Assembly (NCBI GenBank): GCA_019752375.1
Contig: JAIEMG010000317.1
Location: 1-33,939, forward strand
DNA: 33,939 nt
Direction of reading: 5' to 3'
Source: Gemmataceae bacterium
Lineage (GTDB): Bacteria > Planctomycetota > Planctomycetia > Gemmatales > Gemmataceae
Part shown: positions 8,985 through 16,950 of the stretch, in pieces
Layout: every line of letters begins with the position of its first letter
Position numbering within the stretch: the stretch's first letter is position 1
Made by a program: the position numbers and the translations under genes
The notes under the pieces: model-generated
Database searches by the model: none
What the model saw: only the letters and a program-made list of their open reading frames with translations
Told to the model about the DNA's origin: nothing

Positions 8985-10310
8985 ATGAGCTTTTTCCGTG
9001 CGCGCAATCGCAGGCGGTTTCTTCGCGACCTGGTCGCAATTGGTGGGGCTTCTGCCTCCGTCTTGAGTTCATCGTCATGGGCTGCGCTGCCAAGCATCAG
9101 CAAGGTCGGCTTGCGGCGCCGCAAGAGCCTCATCGTCATCTGGCTGGACGGGGGGCCGTCGCACATCGATCTCTGGTCAGTGGGCCGGCACGTCGGCTCT
9201 CCCAACCAGGGGCCGTTTCAGCCGATCAAGACGTCGGCACGGGGAATCGAGATCAGTGAGGTCCTGCCGAAAGTGGCGGAGCAGTTCAAGCACCTCTCGG
9301 TCATCCGCACACTGGACAGCCGGGAAGGCGATTTCGCCCGTGCAACGACACGCATGCTCACCGGCATGCCGGTCGACGATCGCGGCATGAGGTTTCCTCA
9401 TCTTGGAGCGGTGGTCGCTCGCCACGTCGGCAATCCATTCATGCCGTTGCGGTTCGTCTCGGTGGGAGGCACGGCACTGCGGATTGGCGGCGGATTCCTT
9501 GGACCGGCCTACGCGCCGTTGCTGGTGGCAAATGCAGGCACCGCCCCCGAGAATCTTCGGGCTCCGACGCTGGGTGATCCGGAGATGACCGAAGCGCGGG
9601 CCGCACGTCGTGCGGAGTTGTTGCTTGGACTGGAAGACGGATTCACCGACCCGTTGAGCGCGGACCCGGCACGATCGGCGGCTGCCGCCGGGGTGCGAGA
9701 ACACAAGCAACTGGTCGAAGGTGCCCTGGAGCTTTCCCAGGGGACGTTGAGCAAGCTGTTCGAGTTTGACCGGGACGACATGCGTCGCATCGAGGAGTAC
9801 GGCAACAACGGTTTTGGCCGTGGATGCTTATTGGCGCGCAAGCTGGTGGAAGCCGGCGTCAGTTCCGTGCAGGTCGACCTCGGCGGCTGGAACATGCACG
9901 GCAACAGCGCGGACGGAGTGCGTCGCCTGGCCACTGGCGTGCTCGACCCTGCACTGGCCGCACTCGTGCGCGACCTGGGGCAATCGGGCAAGCTTCAGGA
10001 AACGCTGATCGTTTGCCTGAGTCAGTTCGGTCGATCGCCCCGCATCAACGCCAATGCAGGCCGGTCCACATGGAGTCACGGTTGGGACATCGTGCTCGGC
10101 GGCGCCGGCTTCCGGCGCGGGGTTGAATACGGCACGATGGAAGTGGGCGGCATGGCGATCAAGCAGAACCCGGTCAGCGTCCCGCAACTCTACGCCACCA
10201 TGTATGCCGCCCTGGGCATCGCCGTGAAAGACCGAACCTTCCAGCGCGACCACCTGGGGGTTGGAACGAACGACGAAATTATCGAGCCCATCCGGGATCT
10301 GCTGTCGTAG
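8985..10310 (+). CDS. Tat-exported DUF1501 domain protein
   Basis: 441 residues from ATG 8985 (GGAG eight bases upstream); the frame is open to 8922, but this start gives a clean twin-arginine signal: [20 protein letters not shown] at residues 8-27. The mature part starts near [19 protein letters not shown], the DUF1501 hallmark, and continues with NLGG-type segments: [44 protein letters not shown] and [14 protein letters not shown]1501 proteins belong to an alkaline-phosphatase/sulfatase-like superfamily and are generally the partner of DUF1549/DUF1553 proteins in Planctomycetes; substrate unknown. Its 3' end overlaps the convergent dinG gene by 32 bases. Confidence 0.93.
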   Translation: MSFFRARNRRRFLRDLVAIGGASASVLSSSSWAALPSISKVGLRRRKSLIVIWLDGGPSHIDLWSVGRHVGSPNQGPFQPIKTSARGIEISEVLPKVAEQFKHLSVIRTLDSREGDFARATTRMLTGMPVDDRGMRFPHLGAVVARHVGNPFMPLRFVSVGGTALRIGGGFLGPAYAPLLVANAGTAPENLRAPTLGDPEMTEARAARRAELLLGLEDGFTDPLSADPARSAAAAGVREHKQLVEGALELSQGTLSKLFEFDRDDMRRIEEYGNNGFGRGCLLARKLVEAGVSSVQVDLGGWNMHGNSADGVRRLATGVLDPALAALVRDLGQSGKLQETLIVCLSQFGRSPRINANAGRSTWSHGWDIVLGGAGFRRGVEYGTMEVGGMAIKQNPVSVPQLYATMYAALGIAVKDRTFQRDHLGVGTNDEIIEPIRDLLS

Positions 10311-12264
10311 CCTTGCCATCGACGAACAGCCGGCACTCCGGCAGTGCCTGCAGGAACATGCGGCCATAACCCTTCGTCAACACGCGTGGGTCGAGGATGA
10401 CCACCAATCCCTTGTCGCCGCGCGAGCGGATCAGTCGGCCAAAGCCTTGCTTCAGCTTGATGATGGCTTGCGGCGCCTGGTATTCCCTGAACGAATCGCC
10501 GCCCGTCGCCTTGATGGCTTCGACGCGTGCCTCGATGATCGGGCGGTCCGGCACCGCGAAGGGCAGCTTGGTGATGATGACGTTTGACAGCGCTTCGCCC
10601 GGCACGTCCACGCCCTGCCAGAAGCTATCGACGCCGAACAGCACGCTGTTGGCGGTGGTGCGGAATTGTTCCAGCATCTGAGACCTCGGCAGGCCGTCGC
10701 TCTGGCTCAGCAGCGGCCAACCCTGTTCCAGCAGCCACGGCCGGAGCTGGATTGCGGCACGCGTCATCGTCTGATAGCTGGTAAAGAGCACAAACGCCCG
10801 ACCCTGCGTTCGCAGCAGGTATTCCTGCATCTTCGCCAGGCTTGCCTGTTCAAACGCCGTCCCGCTTGCGGTCGGATCGGGCATCTGCCGGAACAGGTGC
10901 AGTTCGACCTGTTCCCGATAGTTGAACGGACTGCCAAGCTGTCGCGTCGCACACTTCGTCAGACCAAGGCGCTGCTGGAAATGCTGAAAGCCTCCCTGGC
11001 CGCCGACGCTGAGCGTGGCGCTGGCCATCACGACGGTCGGTACCTGGCTGTACAGATGCTCGTTGAGCGCCGGACCAACCTCGATCGGCGCGCTGGCCAA
11101 ATCCAGGCGCTGCGATCGATCGCCGGACACGTCGATCCAGTAGACCTGGCCTTCCAGCTCCTGATTGAGCCACTGGCGGATTCCCTCCGCCAGACCCAGG
11201 CATCGGCTGGCGACGGAGTTCAGCTCGATTTTCTCCTCGTCGGACGTTAGCTTTTGCGTGACGCCCTTGATCGCACTGGCCAGCTTGACGAATTCCTCCG
11301 AGACCGAGTCCTGAACGATCAGCGGCTCGTGGACCCGGCCGGTCTGCCGTTTCTGTTGCGAGCGCCAGAAGCGGATCTCATCGAAGAAATGATCCGTCGC
11401 GAAGCGCACGGCCTCCACTTGCCGCAGCGCATCCGGCGCGTTGTAACCCATCAGAAGACCGCGCGCTCGCTGCGGATTGTAAAGTCGATTCAGCAGGTAC
11501 TCGACCGATCCGCGACTGACCTTGATGCCGAGATGATCTCCCGCCACGTCCTCAAGGGTGTGCGCCTCGTCGAAGATGGCCACGCGGTAGTCCGGCAAAA
11601 GTGCCGCGCCCACGCGCCGCAGCGCCAGGTCGCTGAAGAACAGCGCATGGTTGACGACAAGCAAATGCGCGCCGTGCATGCTGCGGCGCGCCTTGAAATA
11701 GAAGCACTGTGCATTGTCCGGACACTGCCGGCCGAGACAATTGCCGCTATCGCTCTCGACCAGGTCCCAAACGGCGGGCAGGGGCTGAAACGGCAGGTCG
11801 CTCCGGCTGCCGTCCCGGCTTTGCCGCGACCACATGCCGATGCGCCGCAACTGGTCCACGGACCGATCCTCGGCCAGCAACGCGCCCAGACGCTGTCGCG
11901 CCACCCGATAGCGGCGCAGGCTCAGGTAATTCGAACGTCCCTTCACCAGCACAGCGCGAAACGACTCCGGCATGACGCTCTGAAGAAACGGCAAATCCTT
12001 GTTCACAAGCTGCTCTTGCAGGCTGATCGTGTGTGTCGAGACGACCACGCGACACTCCTTGTCGGCCAACGCAGCCTGCAGGGCCGGCACGAGATACGCG
12101 AAGCTCTTGCCGACGCCGGTGCCGGCCTCGACCATGAGATGACGACGGCGTGCGATCGCATCCGCGACCGCATCAGCCATTTCGAGCTGTTGCGGCCGGG
12201 ACTCGTAGCCGACGAGGCGTTGCGCAATACGGCCATCAGGACCAAGGATGCCGGCAGGGGACAT
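10279..12264 (-). CDS. dinG: DinG-type ATP-dependent DNA helicase (XPD-like superfamily 2)
   Basis: 661 residues from ATG 12264; a TTG at 12282 would add six residues. Predicted 5'-3' helicase acting on damaged or structured DNA. Walker A is EAGTGVGKS (46-54), the DEAH box is in [12 protein letters not shown], and motif VI-like sequence is [12 protein letters not shown] near the C-terminus. E. coli DinG binds a 4Fe-4S cluster with C120, C194, C199 and C205. Here C176, C181 and C187 keep the same 5- and 6-residue spacing, but the position of the first ligand, in [10 protein letters not shown], is Ser115. The cluster may be absent or incomplete. The gene is divergent from the Lhr-type helicase and overlaps the DUF1501 gene by 32 bases at its 3' end. 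Confidence 0.92.
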   Translation of the reverse strand: MSPAGILGPDGRIAQRLVGYESRPQQLEMADAVADAIARRRHLMVEAGTGVGKSFAYLVPALQAALADKECRVVVSTHTISLQEQLVNKDLPFLQSVMPESFRAVLVKGRSNYLSLRRYRVARQRLGALLAEDRSVDQLRRIGMWSRQSRDGSRSDLPFQPLPAVWDLVESDSGNCLGRQCPDNAQCFYFKARRSMHGAHLLVVNHALFFSDLALRRVGAALLPDYRVAIFDEAHTLEDVAGDHLGIKVSRGSVEYLLNRLYNPQRARGLLMGYNAPDALRQVEAVRFATDHFFDEIRFWRSQQKRQTGRVHEPLIVQDSVSEEFVKLASAIKGVTQKLTSDEEKIELNSVASRCLGLAEGIRQWLNQELEGQVYWIDVSGDRSQRLDLASAPIEVGPALNEHLYSQVPTVVMASATLSVGGQGGFQHFQQRLGLTKCATRQLGSPFNYREQVELHLFRQMPDPTASGTAFEQASLAKMQEYLLRTQGRAFVLFTSYQTMTRAAIQLRPWLLEQGWPLLSQSDGLPRSQMLEQFRTTANSVLFGVDSFWQGVDVPGEALSNVIITKLPFAVPDRPIIEARVEAIKATGGDSFREYQAPQAIIKLKQGFGRLIRSRGDKGLVVILDPRVLTKGYGRMFLQALPECRLFVDGKATTADPGWAR

Positions 12265-12334
12265 GTCCCTATTGTGACGCAAACCACCGGAATGGGTAAA
12301 GGTCGAACAGCGGTTTCGGTAGAATGTAGTCAGC

Positions 12335-12346
12335 TGGGCTAGCCCA
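12335..12346. promoter_or_regulatory. 12-bp perfect palindrome between divergent helicase genes
   Basis: TGGGCTAGCCCA lies in the 121-base gap between the dinG and lhr-like starts, 40 bases upstream of the latter. It could be an operator for a dimeric regulator. No second copy was found in the gap, so this is only a positional suggestion. Confidence 0.25.
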
Positions 12347-12385
12347 AATCCTCATCCGAAGCTCCCTGAAAGGAACCGCCGGCGC

Positions 12386-14971
12386 ATGGCAGCGGATGGC
12401 GTTCGCGATCCCTATTTCCTGTCAGCGCCCACGTCGAGCGCGACGGCAGTGGACGCTCTGGCGCCGCCGGTGCGTCTCTGGTTCAGTCAGCGTTTCGGCG
12501 AGCCAACGGCGGCGCAGCGGTTGGCTTGGCCCGCGCTGAAATCGGGCGAGAACCTCCTGGTGTCCGCTCCAACGGGCAACGGCAAATCGCTCGCCGCCTT
12601 TCTGCCAATCATCAGCGAATTAATCGCCGAAGCCGATCCGACCGCGGTGCGCTGCCTCTACGTGGCGCCGCTCAAGGCACTCGTCGCCGATGCGGCCCGC
12701 AACTTGCGGCGCTGTCTGCGCGAATTGCGGGTGTTTGTCCCTGGCATCGGCGTGCGCGTCGGCTTGCGCACCGGCGATTCGTCAGTGCGGTCGAGGAGAC
12801 TGTTGCGCCTGCGCCCGCCGGACATCTTGCTCACCACGCCTGAAAGCCTGGCGATCTTGCTGACGCAGTCGTTTGCGACCGGCTTGTTCCGCGGCTTGCG
12901 TTGGGTGGTACTCGACGAGCTCCACGCACTGGCAGCGAACAAACGCGGCGCGGACCTGACGCTGAGCCTCGAACGTGCAGCGAACCTGGCACGTGCGCCG
13001 ATCCAGCGCATCGGCCTGTCGGCAACTTGCGCCCCATTGACGACGGCGGCGCGATTCCTCGTTGGCGACGCTCGTCCCTGCGCCATTGCCCGGGTCCTCG
13101 AATCGGCGCCGTTGCAGCTGTGCGTCGTCCCGGTCGAACCCGCGCCGCGGGACGGCCGGATGTCCGGCTTCGTCGTGCGCCTGCTCGAACACCTGGAACC
13201 CGAACTGACCGCTAACCGCACGACGCTCGTCTTTACAAACGTCCGCAGCCTGGCGGAGCGCCTGGTTTGGTCGTTGCGCCGGCGTCATCCCGACTGGGCA
13301 AAGGAGATCGCGGTTCACCATTCGTCCGTGGCGGCCGAACGACGGCGGCGCGTCGAGCGCCGGCTGAAAGCCGGCAAGTTACGCATCGTCGTCAGCAGCA
13401 CAAGCCTGGAGCTGGGCATCGACATCGGCACCGTCGATGGCGTGGTTCTCGTGCATCCTCCCGGCGGGGTCGTTCGCCTCTTGCAGCGCGTCGGTCGTGC
13501 CGGGCACGCTCCCGGCCAGCCGCGCCGGGGTCTGGTGTTGACCGCATCGGAAGCGGAACTGCTTGAAGCCGTCGTGACCAATGCGTCGGGCCAGCTTGCC
13601 CAGTGCGAGCCGCTCCGTGTGCCGGTCCATCCGCTCGACGTGTTGTGCCAGCAACTGCTCGGCCTGGCGACGCAGCGCTGGTGGACCGTGGACGAGGCGT
13701 TCGAACTGGTGCGGCGCGCCTATCCCTATCGCAACCTGTCACGTTCCGACTTTGATGATTGCCTCAACTACCTGGCCGGGCAAAATCGAGATGGCGAAGC
13801 ATGGCTGCCCGCGCGTCTGCACCTCGAAGGCGACGAGTTCGGCATCGTGGATGCGCGAACGATCCGGCTCTTGCGGCGCAACGTCGGCACCATCATCGCG
13901 GATGAGCCGTGCGCCGTCTGCATCGACCCGCCGGACAACGGGACGGACAGTGGTCGTGTGACCATTGGACACGTCGACGAGCCCTTTGCGGACCGGCTCA
14001 AGCCGGGTGATCGGTTTCTGCTGGATGGCCGTTGCCTGGAGTTTCGCCGCAGCGAGGCGGGCACCGTGCTGGTGACCGAAGCGAACGGCTACCCTGCCAC
14101 CCCGCGCTGGCAGGGCAGCGGTTGGTCGCTGTCCACCGAGTTGGCGCAGCGAATCTACCTGGTCCGCATGCGCGCCGCGGAGGCGCTGCGCGAAGGGCCT
14201 GCCGCCCTGACGAACCTGTTTCGCGGCGAGTACGGCCTGAACGAGGTGGCGGCGCTGGCCCTGGTCGATTTCTTCCAGCGACAAGAGTCTATCAGCGAGG
14301 TGCCCGATGCGGCGACCGTCCTCGTCGAGTGCGTACCGGCCCTGGATGGCATGGACTATTACGTCCACACCCCGCTGAACCGTGCTGGAAACGACGCCCT
14401 GGCACGTGTGGCGGTACATCGGCTTGGCCGGCGCCAGGTCCGAGCGATGTCGCTGGTTGCCGACCTCGGCTTCCTGCTGGCGACGTGTGGCGCAGTCCTG
14501 CAGCCCGATGAGTTTCGCAGTCTTTTCGGCACCGACGGGTTTGATGCTGACCTCAACGAAGCAACGGCCGACTGTTTCACGCTGCGCGAGCGATTCCGCG
14601 GCGTGGCGTACACGGGACTGATGCTGCTGCGAAATCCGCTGGGGCGAAGACAGCGCGTCGGCGGCCGCGACTGGGCTGACCGCCAGCTCTTCGATCAGGT
14701 GCGGGTGGCCGATCCGGATTTTGTTCTGCTGCGCCAAGCACGACGCGAACTGTCGGAAGAGACGATCGACGCTGCCGCCGGGCAGGCGTTCGCAGTGGAA
14801 CTGCCGGCGCGCACCCTGCGCTGGCGAGTACTGCCACACGTGTCGCCGCTTGCCGAGGCATGGACCCAGGCGACACCGGGGCCGATGGCGACGGTGGAAG
14901 GAGCGGCCGAATCGCTGCAACGGCTGCACGCGGTGCTGATGGCCGGTCAGGACGCACCGGCGCTCCCATGA
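12386..14971 (+). CDS. Lhr-type DEAD/DEAH-box helicase (Lhr-Core)
   Basis: 861 residues, the size of the Lhr helicase core without the long C-terminal extension of E. coli Lhr. Superfamily 2 motifs: Q-like EPTAAQRLAWPAL, Walker A APTGNGKS (61-68), motif Ia VAPLKAL, DELH box in WVVLDELHALAANKRGAD, motif III GLSAT, motif IV LVFTNVRSLAERL, motif V SSTSLELGIDIGTVD and motif VI QRVGRAGH. The ANKRG after the box is typical of Lhr. The region after about residue 400 fits the winged-helix and Lhr-specific domains. Likely role: 3'-5' DNA or RNA:DNA unwinding in repair. ATG 12386 has AAAGGA about eleven bases upstream. Divergent from dinG; possibly co-regulated. Confidence 0.9.
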   Translation: MAADGVRDPYFLSAPTSSATAVDALAPPVRLWFSQRFGEPTAAQRLAWPALKSGENLLVSAPTGNGKSLAAFLPIISELIAEADPTAVRCLYVAPLKALVADAARNLRRCLRELRVFVPGIGVRVGLRTGDSSVRSRRLLRLRPPDILLTTPESLAILLTQSFATGLFRGLRWVVLDELHALAANKRGADLTLSLERAANLARAPIQRIGLSATCAPLTTAARFLVGDARPCAIARVLESAPLQLCVVPVEPAPRDGRMSGFVVRLLEHLEPELTANRTTLVFTNVRSLAERLVWSLRRRHPDWAKEIAVHHSSVAAERRRRVERRLKAGKLRIVVSSTSLELGIDIGTVDGVVLVHPPGGVVRLLQRVGRAGHAPGQPRRGLVLTASEAELLEAVVTNASGQLAQCEPLRVPVHPLDVLCQQLLGLATQRWWTVDEAFELVRRAYPYRNLSRSDFDDCLNYLAGQNRDGEAWLPARLHLEGDEFGIVDARTIRLLRRNVGTIIADEPCAVCIDPPDNGTDSGRVTIGHVDEPFADRLKPGDRFLLDGRCLEFRRSEAGTVLVTEANGYPATPRWQGSGWSLSTELAQRIYLVRMRAAEALREGPAALTNLFRGEYGLNEVAALALVDFFQRQESISEVPDAATVLVECVPALDGMDYYVHTPLNRAGNDALARVAVHRLGRRQVRAMSLVADLGFLLATCGAVLQPDEFRSLFGTDGFDADLNEATADCFTLRERFRGVAYTGLMLLRNPLGRRQRVGGRDWADRQLFDQVRVADPDFVLLRQARRELSEETIDAAAGQAFAVELPARTLRWRVLPHVSPLAEAWTQATPGPMATVEGAAESLQRLHAVLMAGQDAPALP

Positions 14972-15001
14972 ACAGGCACGCAAATAGCGAAAAGGGAGTT
15001 C

Positions 15002-15069
15002 CCCGTGGCACGGACATTTCTGTCCGTGCAAGCGTCGAACCGCACGGACAGAAATGTCCGTGCCACGGG
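15002..15069. repeat. 28-bp inverted repeat, each arm itself palindromic
   Basis: Arms at 15002-15029 and 15042-15069 are perfect complements with a 12-base loop. Each arm contains the palindrome GCACGGACA-TTTC-TGTCCGTGC, so the DNA can fold as one long or two short hairpins. It starts 30 bases after the lhr-like stop and may terminate that transcript. It lies next to the 160-bp repeat copy 2 but shares no sequence with it. Confidence 0.8.
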
Positions 15070-15100
15070 CGAGGCTGTTGCTCCCGCTCGCCTAATATTC

Positions 15101-15384
15101 CAGCGCTCCATTCCGCGGAACGATCCGTGCAACGTCTGTAGCCGCAGGCTTCAGCCCAATACCGTTCAATTAGGAGCAAATGTTCACTCGATTCTGGTCA
15201 TGGCGCGAACGTAAGTCCTTATTTCATGGCCGGCAGTTACTGAACACTTGCTCCTAATTGAACGGTATTGGGCTTCAGCCTGCGGAATCACATCGCAGAT
15301 CCCGTACATTCACTCCGCAGGCTGAAGCCTGCGGCTACAGACGGTTCCGGTGAATCGTGCTTCCAAACCAGCGCTGTAGTACTA
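15101..15384 (-). repeat. 160-bp palindromic repeat, copy 2, interrupted by a MITE-like insertion
   Basis: On the minus strand this matches copy 1 (129-288) end to end, with a few substitutions and one 124-base insertion at 15147-15280. It ends 17 bases from the glnA stop, and lies in the same orientation relative to glnA as copy 1 does to glnN. The flanking inverted pair bounds a 15-kb segment. Confidence 0.88.
15157..15270. mobile_element. 114-bp MITE-like element with 10-bp target site duplication
   Basis: The element has about 31-base terminal inverted repeats beginning CAATACCGTTCAATTAGG, near-perfect (one mismatch within the first 30). It is flanked by GGCTTCAGCC at 15147-15156 and 15271-15280. 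Copy 1 of the host repeat has one GGCTTCAGCC-equivalent there, so the empty site is visible inside the window. The 52-base core has no coding capacity. A 10-base duplication is compatible with mobilisation by an IS4-type transposase, but that family assignment is inference. Confidence 0.88.
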
Positions 15385-15401
15385 AGGACATACTTCCGGC
15401 G

Positions 15402-16814
15402 TCAAATGTCGTAGTACAGGGCAAACTCGTACGGATGCGGCCGGATACGGATCGCTTCGACTTCTTTCTCGCGCTTGTACCAGATCCACGTCGAGATCAC
15501 GTCGCGGGTGAACACATCCCCGTGCAGCAGGAACTCGTGGTCCTTCTCCAGGTTGATCAGTGCTTCATCCAGCGAGCCCGGGGCCTTGGGCACCTTGGCG
15601 AGCTCTTCCGGTTCCAGGTCGTAGATGTCCTTGTCGAGCGGCTGGCCGGGGTTCATCTTGTTCTTGATGCCGTCGATCATGGCCATCAGCATGGCACTGA
15701 ACGCCAGGTACGGGTTGCTGGAGCCATCCGGACAGCGGAACTCGAGCCGCTTTGCCTTCGGACTGGGCGAGTAGACCGGAATGCGGATCGATGCCGAACG
15801 ATTGCGTCGACTGTAAGCGAGGTTCACCGGCGCTTCATAGCCGGGCACCAGCCGCTTGTAACTGTTGGTCGTCGGATTGGTGATCGCGCACAGGGCCGGC
15901 GCGTGCCGCAACAGGCCGCCGATGGCCCACATCGCCATCTCGCTCAGCCCGGCGTAGCCCGAGCCGGCGTAAAGGTTGACGCCGTTCTTCCACAGCGACG
16001 AGTGGACGTGCATGCCGCTGCCGTTGTCCATGAACAGGGGCTTCGGCATGAAAGTCGCCGTCTTGCCGTAGCGCCGGGCCACGTTCTTGACTACGTATTT
16101 GTATTTCAGGACGCTGTCGGCCATCTCGACCAGGGGACCGAAGCGCATGTCGATCTCACCCTGACCACCCGTTGCCACCTCGTGATGCTGTGCCTCGATC
16201 TTCAGGCCGCACTGGATCATCGTCAGCATCATCTCGGTGCGCATATCGTGGTGCGCATCGGAGGGCGGCACGGGAAAGTAGCCTTCCTTGTAGCGCAGCT
16301 TGTAGCCGAGGTTCGGTTTCTCATCGCGGCCCGTGTTCCAGGCCCCTTCCGAGCTGTCCAGGTAGTAGTAGCCGCTGTGCTGCGTCTGGTCGTAGCGGAC
16401 CTCGTCAAAGACAAAGAATTCCAGCTCCGGGCCAAAGTAAGCGGTGTCCGCGATGCCGGTGGACTTCATGTAGTTGACGGCCTTGCGCGCGACGTTGCGC
16501 GGATCGCGCGTATAGTCTTCCTTCGTCAACGGGTCCTGAATGTTGCAGATGATCGTCAGCGTGGGGACGGCCGTGAACGGATCGAGAAACGAAGTCTCCG
16601 GCACGGGCAGGACGAGCATGTCGGACTCGTTGATGGCGACCCAACCACGGATGGAGGAACCGTCGAAACCGAGCCCTTCTTCAAAGACACTTTCGTCCAG
16701 GGCCTCGGCCGGGATGGTGAAGTGCTGCCACAGGCCGGGGAAATCCATGAAGCGCAGATCGACGGCCTTGACTTCCTTCTCGCGGATCAGGGCGAGGACT
16801 TCTTTGGGTGTCAC
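15402..16814 (-). CDS. glnA: Glutamine synthetase type I
   Basis: 470 residues from GTG 16814, which has GGAG nine bases upstream and matches the usual length; the frame is open to 17075, but that stretch overlaps the neighbouring gene. It makes glutamine from glutamate, NH4+ and ATP as a dodecamer in the cytoplasm. Seen: [10 protein letters not shown] near 49, [12 protein letters not shown] (metal site), [13 protein letters not shown], the Glu-flap region [20 protein letters not shown], and Tyr398 in [11 protein letters not shown] at the position of the E. coli adenylylation tyrosine (397). This points to the GSI-beta type regulated by adenylylation. A GlnN-type enzyme ends at 122, convergently. 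The zinc-ribbon gene lies upstream on the same strand after a 136-base gap. Confidence 0.96.
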   Translation of the reverse strand: MTPKEVLALIREKEVKAVDLRFMDFPGLWQHFTIPAEALDESVFEEGLGFDGSSIRGWVAINESDMLVLPVPETSFLDPFTAVPTLTIICNIQDPLTKEDYTRDPRNVARKAVNYMKSTGIADTAYFGPELEFFVFDEVRYDQTQHSGYYYLDSSEGAWNTGRDEKPNLGYKLRYKEGYFPVPPSDAHHDMRTEMMLTMIQCGLKIEAQHHEVATGGQGEIDMRFGPLVEMADSVLKYKYVVKNVARRYGKTATFMPKPLFMDNGSGMHVHSSLWKNGVNLYAGSGYAGLSEMAMWAIGGLLRHAPALCAITNPTTNSYKRLVPGYEAPVNLAYSRRNRSASIRIPVYSPSPKAKRLEFRCPDGSSNPYLAFSAMLMAMIDGIKNKMNPGQPLDKDIYDLEPEELAKVPKAPGSLDEALINLEKDHEFLLHGDVFTRDVISTWIWYKREKEVEAIRIRPHPYEFALYYDI

Positions 16815-16950
16815 GGTTCGGGATCTCCAGTGGGGGGTGATCGCTCCGCCAGCCGTGATGCTGATGGGAGAGACGCCAGACAAGGCGCGGTTGTGCAAAG
16901 TTATAGCGATCAGGTTCGACAAAGGCGAGCGGCATCGTGGAGCGTGGGCG

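Noticed and set aside
11254..12342. Plus-strand frame of 362 codons
   Set aside because: Antisense to the DinG-type helicase with intact motifs.
13739..15031. Minus-strand frame of 430 codons
   Set aside because: Antisense to the Lhr-type helicase and extends into the repeats.
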